Origin: Cheiracanthium punctorium
Lineage: Eukaryota; Arthropoda; Arachnida; Araneae; Cheiracanthiidae
Direction: 5' to 3'
DNA length: 64,000 nucleotides
NCBI GenBank assembly: GCA_038373885.1
Contig: JAWZYV010018234.1
Span: 248,001 to 312,000 of the forward strand
Positions 1-10,700 of the stretch are shown one piece after another. Both the position numbers and the translations under genes were made by a program. Numbering within the stretch: position 1 is the stretch's first letter; every line of letters starts with the position of its first letter. Under the pieces are notes generated by a model. The model was not told the origin of the DNA. It did no database searches and saw only the letters and a program-made list of their open reading frames with translations.

Positions 1-200
1 ACTCCTTAGAAAGCTCTCCTACCTAGGCATCCCCCATCCTTGGCAGATTTCCCTAGTATAGCGTTGCCATAACGTGCCAAACACAAGATGCATTTATATA
101 TTACTACAAAAGAAAAGTGCGTCTGTATTAATTTACTTAACAGTATGCAATTTAATAAAGGATTTTTAAAAGATGGCATATTTATTCTAAGCACTATGAT

Positions 201-392
201 TTAGAAAAAGAATAATTGGCTTTCAAAAAAAACTAGTTTTTCGAACTGATTATAGCTTAGTAAATTTCTTTTTGGAGCCTTTATAATACCTGTAAAGGAA
301 AAAGGTCTTTCGACTAGAGCACTAGCCGGCAAACTTGTGTTAAATTTTATGAAAAGTTCTTTTACTGTCGGATATGAATTTAAAACTTTCAA
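201..392 (-). pseudogene. hAT transposase C-terminal (dimerisation) fragment
   Basis: A minus-strand reading frame carries a recognisable hAT C-terminal dimerisation signature: PASALVERPFS followed by PKRNLLS and FEKL, matching the family pattern (P-A-S-x-x-x-E-R-x-F-S ... K-R-N-x-L-S ... E-K-L). The rest of the transposase is not readable here, so this is a decayed remnant of a cut-and-paste transposon and not a working gene. It may belong to the hAT-type terminus at 3190-3349, but the stretch between is too decayed to prove that. Confidence 0.6.
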
Positions 393-1712
393 ATCTGTTG
401 ATTTTTCGGAAAGAAACTGCAGCAGTTCAAGTTCAACCGCATTTCGAGAATTTGTGGTATATGGTTCGGAGTCATTAAATTGAAACCCACCATCATCATT
501 CGTAGTAGTTTTATCTTCAACCTCTCTCGCATCATTCTAAAATTACTTCATTTTGATAAGGGCAACATTAAAAATGGAAGAGCTTACTAAAATGTTTCAT
601 TTATTTCATCCAAGCTAATAAAATAAACTCTTAAATTATGATAAGTAGCATAAATTGAGGATTCAAGCTCTTAAAGCGAATTCAAACCCATATCTGATAT
701 TTTTAAATACAGACATCAATGGTGAGGTTTAAATTTCTGAGAACTGGAACACGATCCATCCATGATTCTAAATATAGGATGAGAAAAAAATGAGTAAATG
801 ATGAACAATTAAAGTTAATAAGAGAAACTTAAGGTTTACTTAGATTTCCAAACAAGACAAAAAAAAAATGTTTTAATATATGTATAGTGTTTCTCTCTCA
901 TACTTTTTAAAAACTTATTACTTTTTTAAAAAGTAGGACAAGCATGCTTTGATGGAAAGAGAAATAAATATGACTTGCAGAGCATTCAATTAAAAAAGTT
1001 TGAAAAAAAAGGCGTTGAATAGCTTGCATATTAATATTTATGACTTATTGAATTCAGTTAAACATTTGAACAAAAGAACGCATACTCAGCTAATCAATTT
1101 TATGATAAGATTGAAGTTTTACCTTTAAGCGAAAGAGAGTTTTAAAATTTGTAATGGTTTTGAATGTTCCACGATAGACCTTTTGGGTTGGCAAAGCTGG
1201 AGCTGCGCCTTAACTTTCTCATTTGCATCTACAGATAAAATTTGAATTTTTTTTTCCTCTAAGAATTGCACAACGATTCGCAAATTCATCTAAACTAGAA
1301 GCTTGATTCATCTAGTGATTTATCTTCAGAAATACTGACTGACTTATTTTTATGTAGCTTGGTAACTCATTTGAAATTGTTTATAAATTGTTTTACAGAA
1401 ATCCAATGACTATTACTCAAACATGTTTTTCTCCTTTTTCAGCTTCATTCACATTTACGAATCAGTTATCAACAATACAGAAAGCCTCCTAGACCAAATA
1501 TCATTAAAAGGCGTGTGAAATACCCCCCCTCCCTCCTTCTTGTTTAACATAACCTAAGCGTCTCGAAAAATCCTAACACCTCTTTAGTTACCATTTATAA
1601 CACTAAAATAGAGCAGATGCACCAGAATTGTTTATGTCATGAACTGGGAAAAAATTAATGCCAGCAGTCCTATTATTTTTGTTTAATTTTCCCAAACCAA
1701 GCTAATATTGAT
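393..1712. other. AT-rich non-coding stretch with hAT remnants
   Basis: No gene is seen. Around 1190-1240 the minus strand reads ILSVDANEKVKAQLQLC. This resembles a plus-strand segment at 2665-2735 (ILSADGNEKVKEQCQLW), so the two are diverged inverted copies of the same transposon coding piece. The remainder is AT-rich with homopolymer runs. Confidence 0.4.
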
Positions 1713-2053
1713 GTTAGATTAATTTAACTTCAGAATGAAAAATGTATTTTCGGTATTTTGAAAATACAAAATAATTTTGAAAATGTATTTTAAAATACAT
1801 TTTTAATGTATTTTAAAATACATTTTCAAAATACTTTGCTTTTTCTTGTCAAAATACAAAATACAAATCTATTTTGAAAATCGTATTTCAAATACATGTA
1901 TTTCCAAAATACATTTGTAACTTGTATTTTGTATTTTCATTCGCAAAAAACAAAGTATTTTGAGAATGTATTTTAAAATACACTTTCATTATATTTTGTA
2001 TTTTCAAAATACAAAAAATACATTTTGTATTCTGACATTAAATTAATCGTAAC
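1713..2053. mobile_element. Palindromic MITE built from AAAATACATTTT-type units
   Basis: The two ends are inverted copies: GTTAGATTAATTTAACTTC on the left, and GTTACGATTAATTTAATGTC on the reverse complement of the right end. The interior is nearly all short palindromic units of the TGTATTTTAAAATACA kind. There is no coding capacity. The structure fits a miniature inverted-repeat element. No clear target duplication was found, so the family is unassigned. Confidence 0.55.
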
Positions 2054-3189
2054 ACCACAGATTGCTCAGATAGCATGTGCAAATTTAAATAATAAAATTA
2101 CTGATTTTTACTTTTCCCTTCTCTTGATATAATTTATGAGCTGCACCGGAATTACACGTAGTATTGTCACTGAAGAAGTGTTAGGATCTCTTATAATCTT
2201 TAAATTTAACTGAACAGGAAAGGGAAAGAAAATCCTTTCATACTCCTGTTCAAAACAGAAACAGTATATTTGGTCTAGGAATGTTTCTTGTAGATTCCCA
2301 CTGTATATGAAGCCAAAAGTACTAAAAACATTTTTGGGTAGTATTTATTAGATTCTTTAAGGGAGTTTTTGGAATGTGTTGCTAAGTTCTAGAAAAATAA
2401 GGCTGCAAGTATTTTTGCAGTAGTATAATGGATTCTTGGTTATTGTGGTTAAGAGCCAAAGATACCCGAATCCTGTCGGACTTAGAGGGGGTGGGGGGTG
2501 GAGATGGCTTATTAAGGAGCATTCGGTTACATATGGAGTAAAACACCCCAAATTCCAGACCATTAGAGCGACAGCTTCCCGTAATAGGATGGAGTGAATC
2601 AAATTTCCATTCTAAATTATTTTGAAACCTTTTGTGAAATACTTAATTTAAAATGTTTCCAAATTTTATCTGCAGATGGAAATGAAAAAGTTAAGGAGCA
2701 GTGCCAGTTATGGAAGCTGAAAACTTTGATAATATACAAAATATTTAAATTTACGAGAAATTCGAAAACTCACTGAAAGACAAAACTTTAGTTTTTGTAG
2801 GCTGTGATTTAGCTGAGTATTTATATTCAAACGTTCAACTGAAATCAATAAATAATAAATATTATATGCAGAGGTTTATTTTACGCACTGAGACTTTTGG
2901 AAATTAAAGTTTTTATGAACGATTTTGAAACAAACGACTATTCATTTCACATTCTGAAGTTGCATAGTCTTCTTTGCGTTTTGAGTATTAATGCAATTTC
3001 TCAGAAATGGCGTGTTTCGGATCTTATTGTTATAAAGGTAAAATTTTGAAATGCAACGTTTTAAAAAAACAAACAGCACCTCTTCCTTAACACAACTGTT
3101 AAGATTGCTTTTTGTTATTCTTGTTAAAATGTATTTAAATAAAATAACTTGCGATCTTTGGTGGAAAATTTAGCTTTTTCTCAATTCAA
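2054..3189. other. Non-coding stretch with small hAT-like remnant
   Basis: No supported gene. The plus-strand fragment near 2665-2735 (ADGNEKVKEQ) looks like a transposase scrap and is the inverted partner of sequence near 1190-1240. The rest is AT-rich without evident structure. Confidence 0.35.
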
Positions 3190-3349
3190 ATGCTTTAAAA
3201 GTTTTACATGTATTTTGTATGTATTTTGAAAATACATGTATTTAGTATTTTACATTTTTTTTTAAATTCAAGAAGTATTTTGCATTTTAGTGTTTGAATC
3301 AATGTATTTTGTATCGGAAATACATTTTCGGTGTATTTTGCCCAACTCT
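3190..3349. mobile_element. hAT-type element terminus with AAATACA subterminal repeats
   Basis: The segment ends in TGCCCAACTCTG, i.e. CAGAGTTGGGCA on the opposite strand, which is hAT-like in form. It is preceded inward by repeated TGTATTTTG/CAAAATACA subterminal motifs. Only one terminus is clear. The partner end was not found, so the full extent is unknown. Confidence 0.45.
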
Positions 3350-4607
3350 GTTTATGAAAGCGCTATGAGCGTCAACAGAATATTTTCCCCAGTGTGTGTG
3401 TGTGTGGGGTGGGGGGTGGGGGGGGGCGGATTGGCAAAGATTACTTCACCATACCACCGTTACTATGATGGAAAGAGAGGAAAAGAAGAAAAAAAACAGG
3501 GACAAAAAGGGCATGCAAAATCCAGGGAGGGACAAGTGCTCTCCCCCCCCCCCTTGTTCTATATTGCGGACGCCTCTGGAAAGCGCCCTCATCATCCTTT
3601 GTCCACCGCCCTCTTAAGGCACCCAGCACGGGCCAGTTAAAAATGGTATGTGTACTGAACAGATATCCTGTAATATTCTTTTAGAGTGCCTGTTTCTAAT
3701 TTCTTTCGCTGTAAACTCATGGAGTAGTTTTTTTAAGACATTATTTTTTTTCATTAAACAAAAGATAAAATTTTGTCCTGGGAGGGGTTTTAACCCCAAA
3801 AACCCCTCCCTTGGTTGTGTGTATCAGAAACAAAAAGTAAATTATCGTTTTCGGTAAAATTTCTTCCCAAATTTTATAGAATTTTGCGAGTGTTGGGGGG
3901 AGGGGTGCAAGGGCCCTGCCCGCGACTACTGAACCACTCTTGGAAAATGCTAGAACTAGAGACAAGTTTCCTACAGAGAGAAAAAGCGCAACAAATTGTT
4001 TGGTGGCGACATCTATGAATTATATTGTTAGCTAAATCATTAAAAATGTCTAGCACATTTCTGCTTTACTTGAGGAATAATTTAATACAAAATTCATGTA
4101 TATTTAATTACTTATTTAGTAAATTACTTCTAATTTATTTACAAATTATATGAATCATTCAATAAAACTGCAAAAATTTAGTATTCAAAAGGATTAAATA
4201 ATTTTACAATTGCGCAAAATAATTTTGAGGCCATATTTTAGCTAACCAAATTTATTAACTTGGTTATAGTAAAAAAAACTATATAAAACCATTCATTATA
4301 ATTTATATTTTACTAATTTTATTTATTTAAGTACAAATGCATGTTCGGGCGAAAGTTTTATTGTTACAAAGAAAAATATTTTTAAAGAAACAATACATTG
4401 CAGCATGAATATAGTGATAAATATTCATAGGTTATTTTTCTCTCAATCTCCCCAGCCGCCCCCTCAAAGAGATAGTGCTACTAACAATTGTATTTATTAA
4501 AGTAGCGATTTTAAATGCAATAGTTATAGAATTATTTTAGTATTCTTATAAAGTTTTATTACTTAAGAAACAAATTAACCTTATGGCTAGAATTTACTAA
4601 TTATTTT
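3350..4607. other. Low-complexity non-coding stretch
   Basis: Contains a TG/G-rich tract (about 3390-3430), a purine-rich run, a C-run near 3542, and a small hairpin around 3780-3810 (GGAGGGGTTTTAACCCC ... CCCCTCCC). Overlapping short frames on both strands are low-complexity chance frames. No gene is supported. Confidence 0.4.
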
Positions 4608-4613
4608 AAAAAA
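4608..4613 (-). terminator. Pol III terminator of tRNA-Val
   Basis: Six consecutive T residues on the minus strand lie 7 nt beyond the tRNA 3' end, the usual RNA polymerase III stop signal. Confidence 0.75.
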
Positions 4614-4620
4614 TGAACTT

Positions 4621-4692
4621 GTACCTGCCAGGGCTCGAACCTGGGACCTTCCGCGTGTTAGGCGGATGTGATAACCACTACACCACAGGTAC
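4621..4692 (-). tRNA. tRNA-Val (anticodon AAC)
   Basis: The reverse strand folds as a complete 72-nt cloverleaf. The acceptor arms GTACCTG and CAGGTAC pair perfectly. The D region is TGTAGTGGTTATCAC. The anticodon stem TCCGC/GCGGA encloses loop CTAACAC with anticodon AAC. The T arm CCAGG-TTCGAGC-CCTGG is intact and serves as the B box. There is no intron and no encoded CCA, as in eukaryotes. A T6 terminator follows. The body matches animal tRNA-Val(AAC) closely (established knowledge). I see no decay, so this is likely a working gene decoding GUU and, through inosine, GUC/GUA. Confidence 0.93.
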
Positions 4693-5849
4693 ACACCACT
4701 GATATGCAAAAATAAAGTATACTCAAAAATTGCATAATTTTTTTCTTTGTTTTTCCATATTTAAATTATTTCTTAATTGTTTTGAAAACACCTAGTTTTT
4801 CAACACAGCCAAGTCCTACTTCTATTGCAACTCAATGGTTTCACTATGTTAGCAGGGACGTATCCAGAAAAAATTTCAGACGGGGTCCAAACTAAAAACA
4901 GCAGAATTTTTCAAAAAAAAATTTAAAAAAAGATTTCATCATCACCATTTTGTTACAAAATATCAAACTTTCGGGGTGTTGCACCATAGAACCATCCTAA
5001 TTTTTTTGAAATCCCGGGTGTAATTAGTATAAAGTATAAAATATCATTACCCCTCCCAGACTGCAACTCTCTCTAGAACTGCCTTTGAACCGAACAGGGG
5101 TCTTTGATGCCTGTGGTGGCCCAGCCTCAGTGGACATTCAAACATCTATCCTGCGAAACAATGCTGGGCACAGATGGAAATTTTTAGCGTTGTGCCTTTG
5201 GGATTGGTTGGATGGGAGCAAACATGTTAATCTGGGTTCCAGATTTTAATTAAAAAGGGTGACCTCTCAATAAGAAACTTTGCACCCACTACCAATTTTA
5301 GGGAACTTTAATTATATGAAAAATGTATTCGGATAATATCAGCAATATTTAAGAAAAAATCAGTTAGATATACTCTTTTCAAAACTTTGAAGTTAAAAAA
5401 TAATTTAAAATACATATAATTTGGCTCAAAAATACATATGTAGATGTGCTGCAGTGAAAGCAATTTTATGTCTCAGCTGCTTAGAATTAATTCTCACCAC
5501 ATCTAAAAAAATTATCACTAGCATTTTGTGAGTAAACTAATAGTAAAAATGCCTTTCACATTGTGAGATTAAAGGAAGGTTGACCATAATCAATTACTTG
5601 TTATTTCCTTGTATGAAGTAAAAGGAAGTGATGTAATCGGGAAAGAATTCGGTATCCAAATATTGATGAAAAAATCAATTTTGACTTCTCCTAAATTTAT
5701 TTTTAAAGGTTTTTTCAAGAAATCTTGTCGAGACATCTCATCAATTGCACATGCACTTATATATGTGTTTATTTATAAATGCATGTACAATTCATTTCCT
5801 CCGATAAGTCTATATTGACCCGTTTTTCTCCGACGTCTATATGTCCATA
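4693..5849. other. Non-coding stretch with decayed MITE end
   Basis: At about 4852-4880, CAGGGACGTATCCAGAAA resembles the CAGGGGCGTAGCCAGAAA terminus of the intact MITE at 28314-28488, so this is probably a degraded copy. No gene is supported in the rest. Confidence 0.4.
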
Positions 5850-6745
5850 TGCATGTAACTCGAGTATCTCAAAAACTATCAGTCGTAGAATGTTGAAATA
5901 TTATAATTAGGATTGTTGTAACATCTAGTTGAGCACCTCCCTTTTTGGTTCAAATCAACTGGATAGTTTATTTACAGGGCCACCCAAAAGATTTTCCATA
6001 CCTATGAGCAGAAATTCATTGAAGCATATTTTAGAGATATTAAGTTATTTCAAACGAATCAAAATTGATATATATTGTTAAGGATTACAAAATGAATATC
6101 TCTCCAAAATAGTGTTTTTATCATTAATAGTCCTTCCACAGGAACACTCAAAAAAACTCCAACACGTTACGATCAATGGCAGTTTTAGAGACATTCATTC
6201 ACTTTAAGCATAATACCATCCTACCATATACTTGGATAATGATCTGACCACGGTCATGTGCCTTCCTCAAAAATTGCCCCAGAAATCGCCAAACTTGCGA
6301 CTTTTGGTGCATGCATGTATGCATTTAACTTGCATATCTCAAAAACTATTAGTTGTACATTGTTGAAATTTTATAGATAAGATTGTTCGAACATCTACTT
6401 GTGCAACACAATTTTTGGTTCGAATCTATTAGAGAGCTTATTTACAGGACCACCAAAAAGAATTTCAATACATGAATGTCTATGAACATCTTCAATATAT
6501 TATGTCTATGGTCAGCCATTGTTTGGCCCATGTCCAAAATCTCTCCATTTGTCATGGACCTTCTCAAGTTTTGCCGAAATATCGCCAAAAATAATTATGT
6601 ATTTTGCATAACTCTAAAACTTTTAACCATAGAACATTGAAATTTTGTATTAAGAACTATTGTAACATCTAACTGTGCATCTCTTTAGTTGTAATCAACT
6701 GAGTAATTTATTTACAGGGTCACCCCCCACCCCCAAATAAAAAAA
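5850..6745. repeat. Three diverged copies of a ~150-bp repeat
   Basis: Similar segments start near 5855, 6325 and 6595. Each contains, in order, ATCTCAAAAACTAT(C/T)AGT or a variant, ..TTGAAATTTTAT.., AACATCTA.TTGTGCA, and TTATTTACAGG(G/A)CCACC. Spacing is uneven (roughly 470 and 270 bp), so this is a broken array or a decayed element with internal repeats, not a clean satellite. No coding potential was recognised. Confidence 0.55.
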
Positions 6746-7101
6746 ATACATTAAGGGCTAAGGATGCCTTCAATTCATTAAATGTCTGTGATGAATCACA
6801 ATTTTGGCTATGACTCAAATCTCACTAACTATCTCAACCTTGTCGGCTTTTGACGAAATATTGGCCAATTAATTGCCAAAAACAAACCTTTCAAATTGAA
6901 CTAAGTTTGGTGATATCGCAAATATTTGTCTAGAAGTCACTAAACCTTTGTATTATTGCAATATTTTATCTCTTTCAAACAGTTTAGATGAAGTGAACTA
7001 AACATATTTATGATTTAAAAGGCGTACAAGGAAGTCATATGGTGTCCACATCCGATTTTTTTTTTTACAAGTATAAGAAAGAACAGCAAAAAACTTTTTA
7101 A

Positions 7102-7361
7102 TAGTTTAAGGAAAACACTATTAGATTATGTATTCTTAAAAACCTTAGCAAACTGAAAATCAACAGGGAAATACTGGACCAAAACCAAGTCTTCAGGAAG
7201 AAGAGTTTCAAGTTTTGCGGGGGAGAAAGCATGGAGGCCAAGTCACGAGCACAAGGGGGAGAGAGAGAATTTCTGACTGAGGTCCTTGAAATTAAAAAAC
7301 AATGCCTTGGCTTGCAAAAGCTCAAGGTGGAAGGCATGAAGCCCATGCTCCATTCAATGAA
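7102..7361 (+). other. Coding-like open segment, unidentified
   Basis: After a TAG at 7099-7101 the plus strand is open for about 86 codons to a TGA ending at 7361. The predicted peptide is amphipathic and charged (for example KKSFKFCGGESMEAKSRAQGG and FLTEVLEIKKQCLGLQKLK), unlike the low-complexity chance frames nearby. The first ATG is at 7231, so a full protein would need an upstream exon; TTTTTAATAG just before could act as a weak acceptor. It could also be a transposon fragment. I do not recognise a family. Confidence 0.25.
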
Positions 7362-7739
7362 GTGAGAATAAAGTAAACCATTGCAACACCTTGCCTTGCT
7401 TGTCTCAATAGGCATATTTTGGTAATACATCACTAAGTTTCAAAACCTGCTTCATTGGGCATTGCGATTCTCACAATCTTTTCAAATAAATTATAGAAAA
7501 GGTTTTTTTTCTATTTTTGAGGGATATTGACAGACAACTTGCACACCCAGAGGAAACACCCCGGCTTCCTAGACAGTTATAACTCAGGAACACTTTTCTC
7601 GCACATACAGCCAAAGAAGCAGAAAGCAAACTTTGGAACAGTCTAAATAATTTAATATAAATTTAGTCTGTGTATTGATGCTTTCCCACTTCTAATCTAA
7701 TCTACTGAAAAATTACTTTTAGATGCTTTAATACACATT

Positions 7740-7745
7740 TTTATT
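7740..7745 (-). promoter_or_regulatory. Polyadenylation signal of GPATCH4
   Basis: AATAAA on the minus strand lies about 35 nt past the GPATCH4 stop codon, a plausible cleavage signal giving a short 3' UTR. Confidence 0.6.
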
Positions 7746-7778
7746 TTAAAAATATATTTTACATTACATTTTTACATT

Positions 7779-10700
7779 TCATTCAACAAAATTTTCTTCC
7801 ATATGCTTTTTCTTTTTCTTCTTCTTCTTTGATTTCAATTCTTTTTTCAAACGTCTTTGCTCAAAAATAGCATCTTGTTTATTGATCCTTTTTATTTTTC
7901 CTTTCATTAAAGAATAATTAAAACTGCATGGAGTAAAAAGAAACACATTATCAGTCATAAATACAGATTAACGAGATATCATTTATAAACAAAAGGATTT
8001 ACTATATCTGATCTCTATCAATTAGCACAACTAAGGATATTATAATGAAATTTTTCAGTTAAAGGTAAAACTTCTTTGAGAGGATGGGCTTTCTGTTGGA
8101 AAAAAATATTTTTCTGAAAATAGTTCGCCTTTTACTTTATTTTACTATAACTACCCTCCTTCTATAAATAAACTCTACCACTGATGGAATCGCAGCTGAA
8201 AAATCCAGTTATTCTCCATTTATACTATCATTCCAAAAATAGGGAATGGAAAAATTGTGTTTTTTTTATTTTATTTTATTTTATTTTTTTTTTACTTATT
8301 CATATATTTATTTATTTTATAAATATATATTTGTAAGAAACAGTAAAATTTTGGATTATGAACATTTGTAATAGTTTTATTCTATGTTGTTTAACATGGA
8401 AATTTTTCCATCAGAACATTAAAAAAAAAAAAAAAAAAAAAAAAGATTTCTTCAATTATAAATTATAAGCATGTATATTTTACATGAGTTTTGAGGATAT
8501 TTAATTCAAACACAGCCAATTTGAATAAATAAATGAATATCACTACAGATACTCACCATGTCTTTTTTGTGCCTTCACTGTTTTGAAATAATGAATCACT
8601 GCAATAAAAAATATATATCACATGTAATTCTAAAAAATAAATGTTTTTAATAATATTTAACATAAACTATAAAACAGAAAACACTAAGGGTGCAAATCCA
8701 ACCAGTTTTGATAGAAAACTTATTGAGCATTTTACATATGCCAAAATATTTTAATCATATACGATAAGCTAAACTATTTCAATTAAACTAATAGGAATAA
8801 TTACTACAAAATAATACTAACTAAAGTTACTAAATAATTCATAATGATAGACATATAATTATAATAATATGTGATCGATTAGATAATTAATAACTATTGA
8901 ATTTTACATAAAAATGCTAATGTTAGTCGTTATCCTGGCAAAAATACCTTTTTGCTATTAAATTGCATTATTTTACTCTCCTCCAACAGACTAACTGGGT
9001 GCAACAGATTTAGCCCACCCTAGAAAACAGGAGCATAGCCAAGAAAATATTTTGGGAGGGATCATGGTCAATAAATAAACCATACATCTGCAGGACATAA
9101 AGTTTATGCTAAAAAATCTGACAATTTCGGGGGAGGGGGGGGGGGGTAAATATCCTGATATTTACTCCTGGCTAGAAAGATTTTAATCCCCTGTAGAGAA
9201 AGATACCCTGCTAGAAAGATTTTAATCCCTTCCAGAGAATAAATTTTCTATTGCAAGAATAGAGGACAGAACCCTCTACAGTCAGACCCTGATTTAACGA
9301 ACCCCTATTTAACGAATTTCGCGATTTAACGAATTTTTTATTTTCCCCGGGTAAAATGAAAGCAAAAACCTCTATTTAACGAATAATAAACCCCGATTTT
9401 ACGAATTCTTTTCAACAGACGAAAAAAAAAAAAAAAAATTTCGTTAGTTTGGATTAGAAAACTAATGGATTCCTTTTCCGAAATAGAAAGACATTTTACG
9501 TGCCAGTTCCGTTTTTAATTAGCAATTCTCGACACCGAAGGATCAGGTGCAGATGAATCATGAGTCTTGTCAGATGTGTTTCAGGTCGTTTTCTTTTTTG
9601 AGAGAAGTGAGACCAAGAGAAGGCCCATGTATTTGCGGGTCAACCTTGAGTAAGGGGCGAGTCCATTTTACTTTTCTGTATGTTCTACCTCCCCTAACTC
9701 CGAATAGCCCACATAAAGGTCACTTCGCAAGGTCGGTGCTCAGTTTGTTTGATTTTTGAACTTTTGTGAAGCATGGCGGCGAATTGTAAGAAACGAAAAC
9801 ATTTTTCATTGAGTATAAAGCTTAACATTTTATGCGAAGTTAACAAAAACGTAGGGCCACAAAACGTTTCAGCAGAACGTCTTAAAATATCTATGTCCTC
9901 ATTAGCTACAATTGTTAAACAACGAGCATCAAAGCAGCAAAAGCATCAATAGAATACAGCAAAAAATCGCCGAAAATAAGAAAGTCATTGAAAGCCACTC
10001 CTCTTTCTGTTCTTGAATCTGACCTAGTAGAATGGTTCAACGTGGTTCGTGCAAAGAAAATGGCCATTAGTGGACCTCTGATCAAAGAGAAAACACTTGA
10101 GCTTGCCAAAAAACATAACGTAAAAGATTTTTCTGCATCCAATGGTTGGATCGACCGTTTTAAGAAAAAGTATGATGTAGTCCAAAAGAAAGTGTGCGGA
10201 GAAAAGGCGGATGTAAATGAAAATGTTGTTAAAAGATTGGAAAGAAAAGTTGCTCAGCTTGCTTGAAGGGTATTCACCATCCAACATTTACAAAGCATAT
10301 GAAACAGGTTTGTTTTATGACTTACAACCCAACAAAATGTTTTGCTACAGAAATGAAAAATGCTTTGGTCGAAAAATTATTTGAAAATGCACTTTCTACT
10401 TGTCATTTTTTAAATGTTATAGGTTTTTTCTAAATAATTATGAGATTGCTCTTTAATTTGACATGTAAGATTTTTGCCGGGTCTGGAGAGGATAAGTAGA
10501 AAAAGAACTTTTTCAAGTCAAAAGTCAAAGAAATTGCCTAACATCTATTTCTCAGTACTTTTAAAATTAACTAGTGCAAATTATTTGTTGCATTAAGCTT
10601 GCTGAATAAAAAGTGAAAATTTTCTAATTAATGATATTTTTGTGTAGTTGCCTATAAAAGCGTTTCCATAAGGTAAGTGCAGAATTTTTTTACTTTTCGT

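Noticed and set aside
3290..4056. Several overlapping short frames on both strands
   Set aside because: They run through G-, C- and A-rich low-complexity tracts and a transposon end; no motif or splice support.
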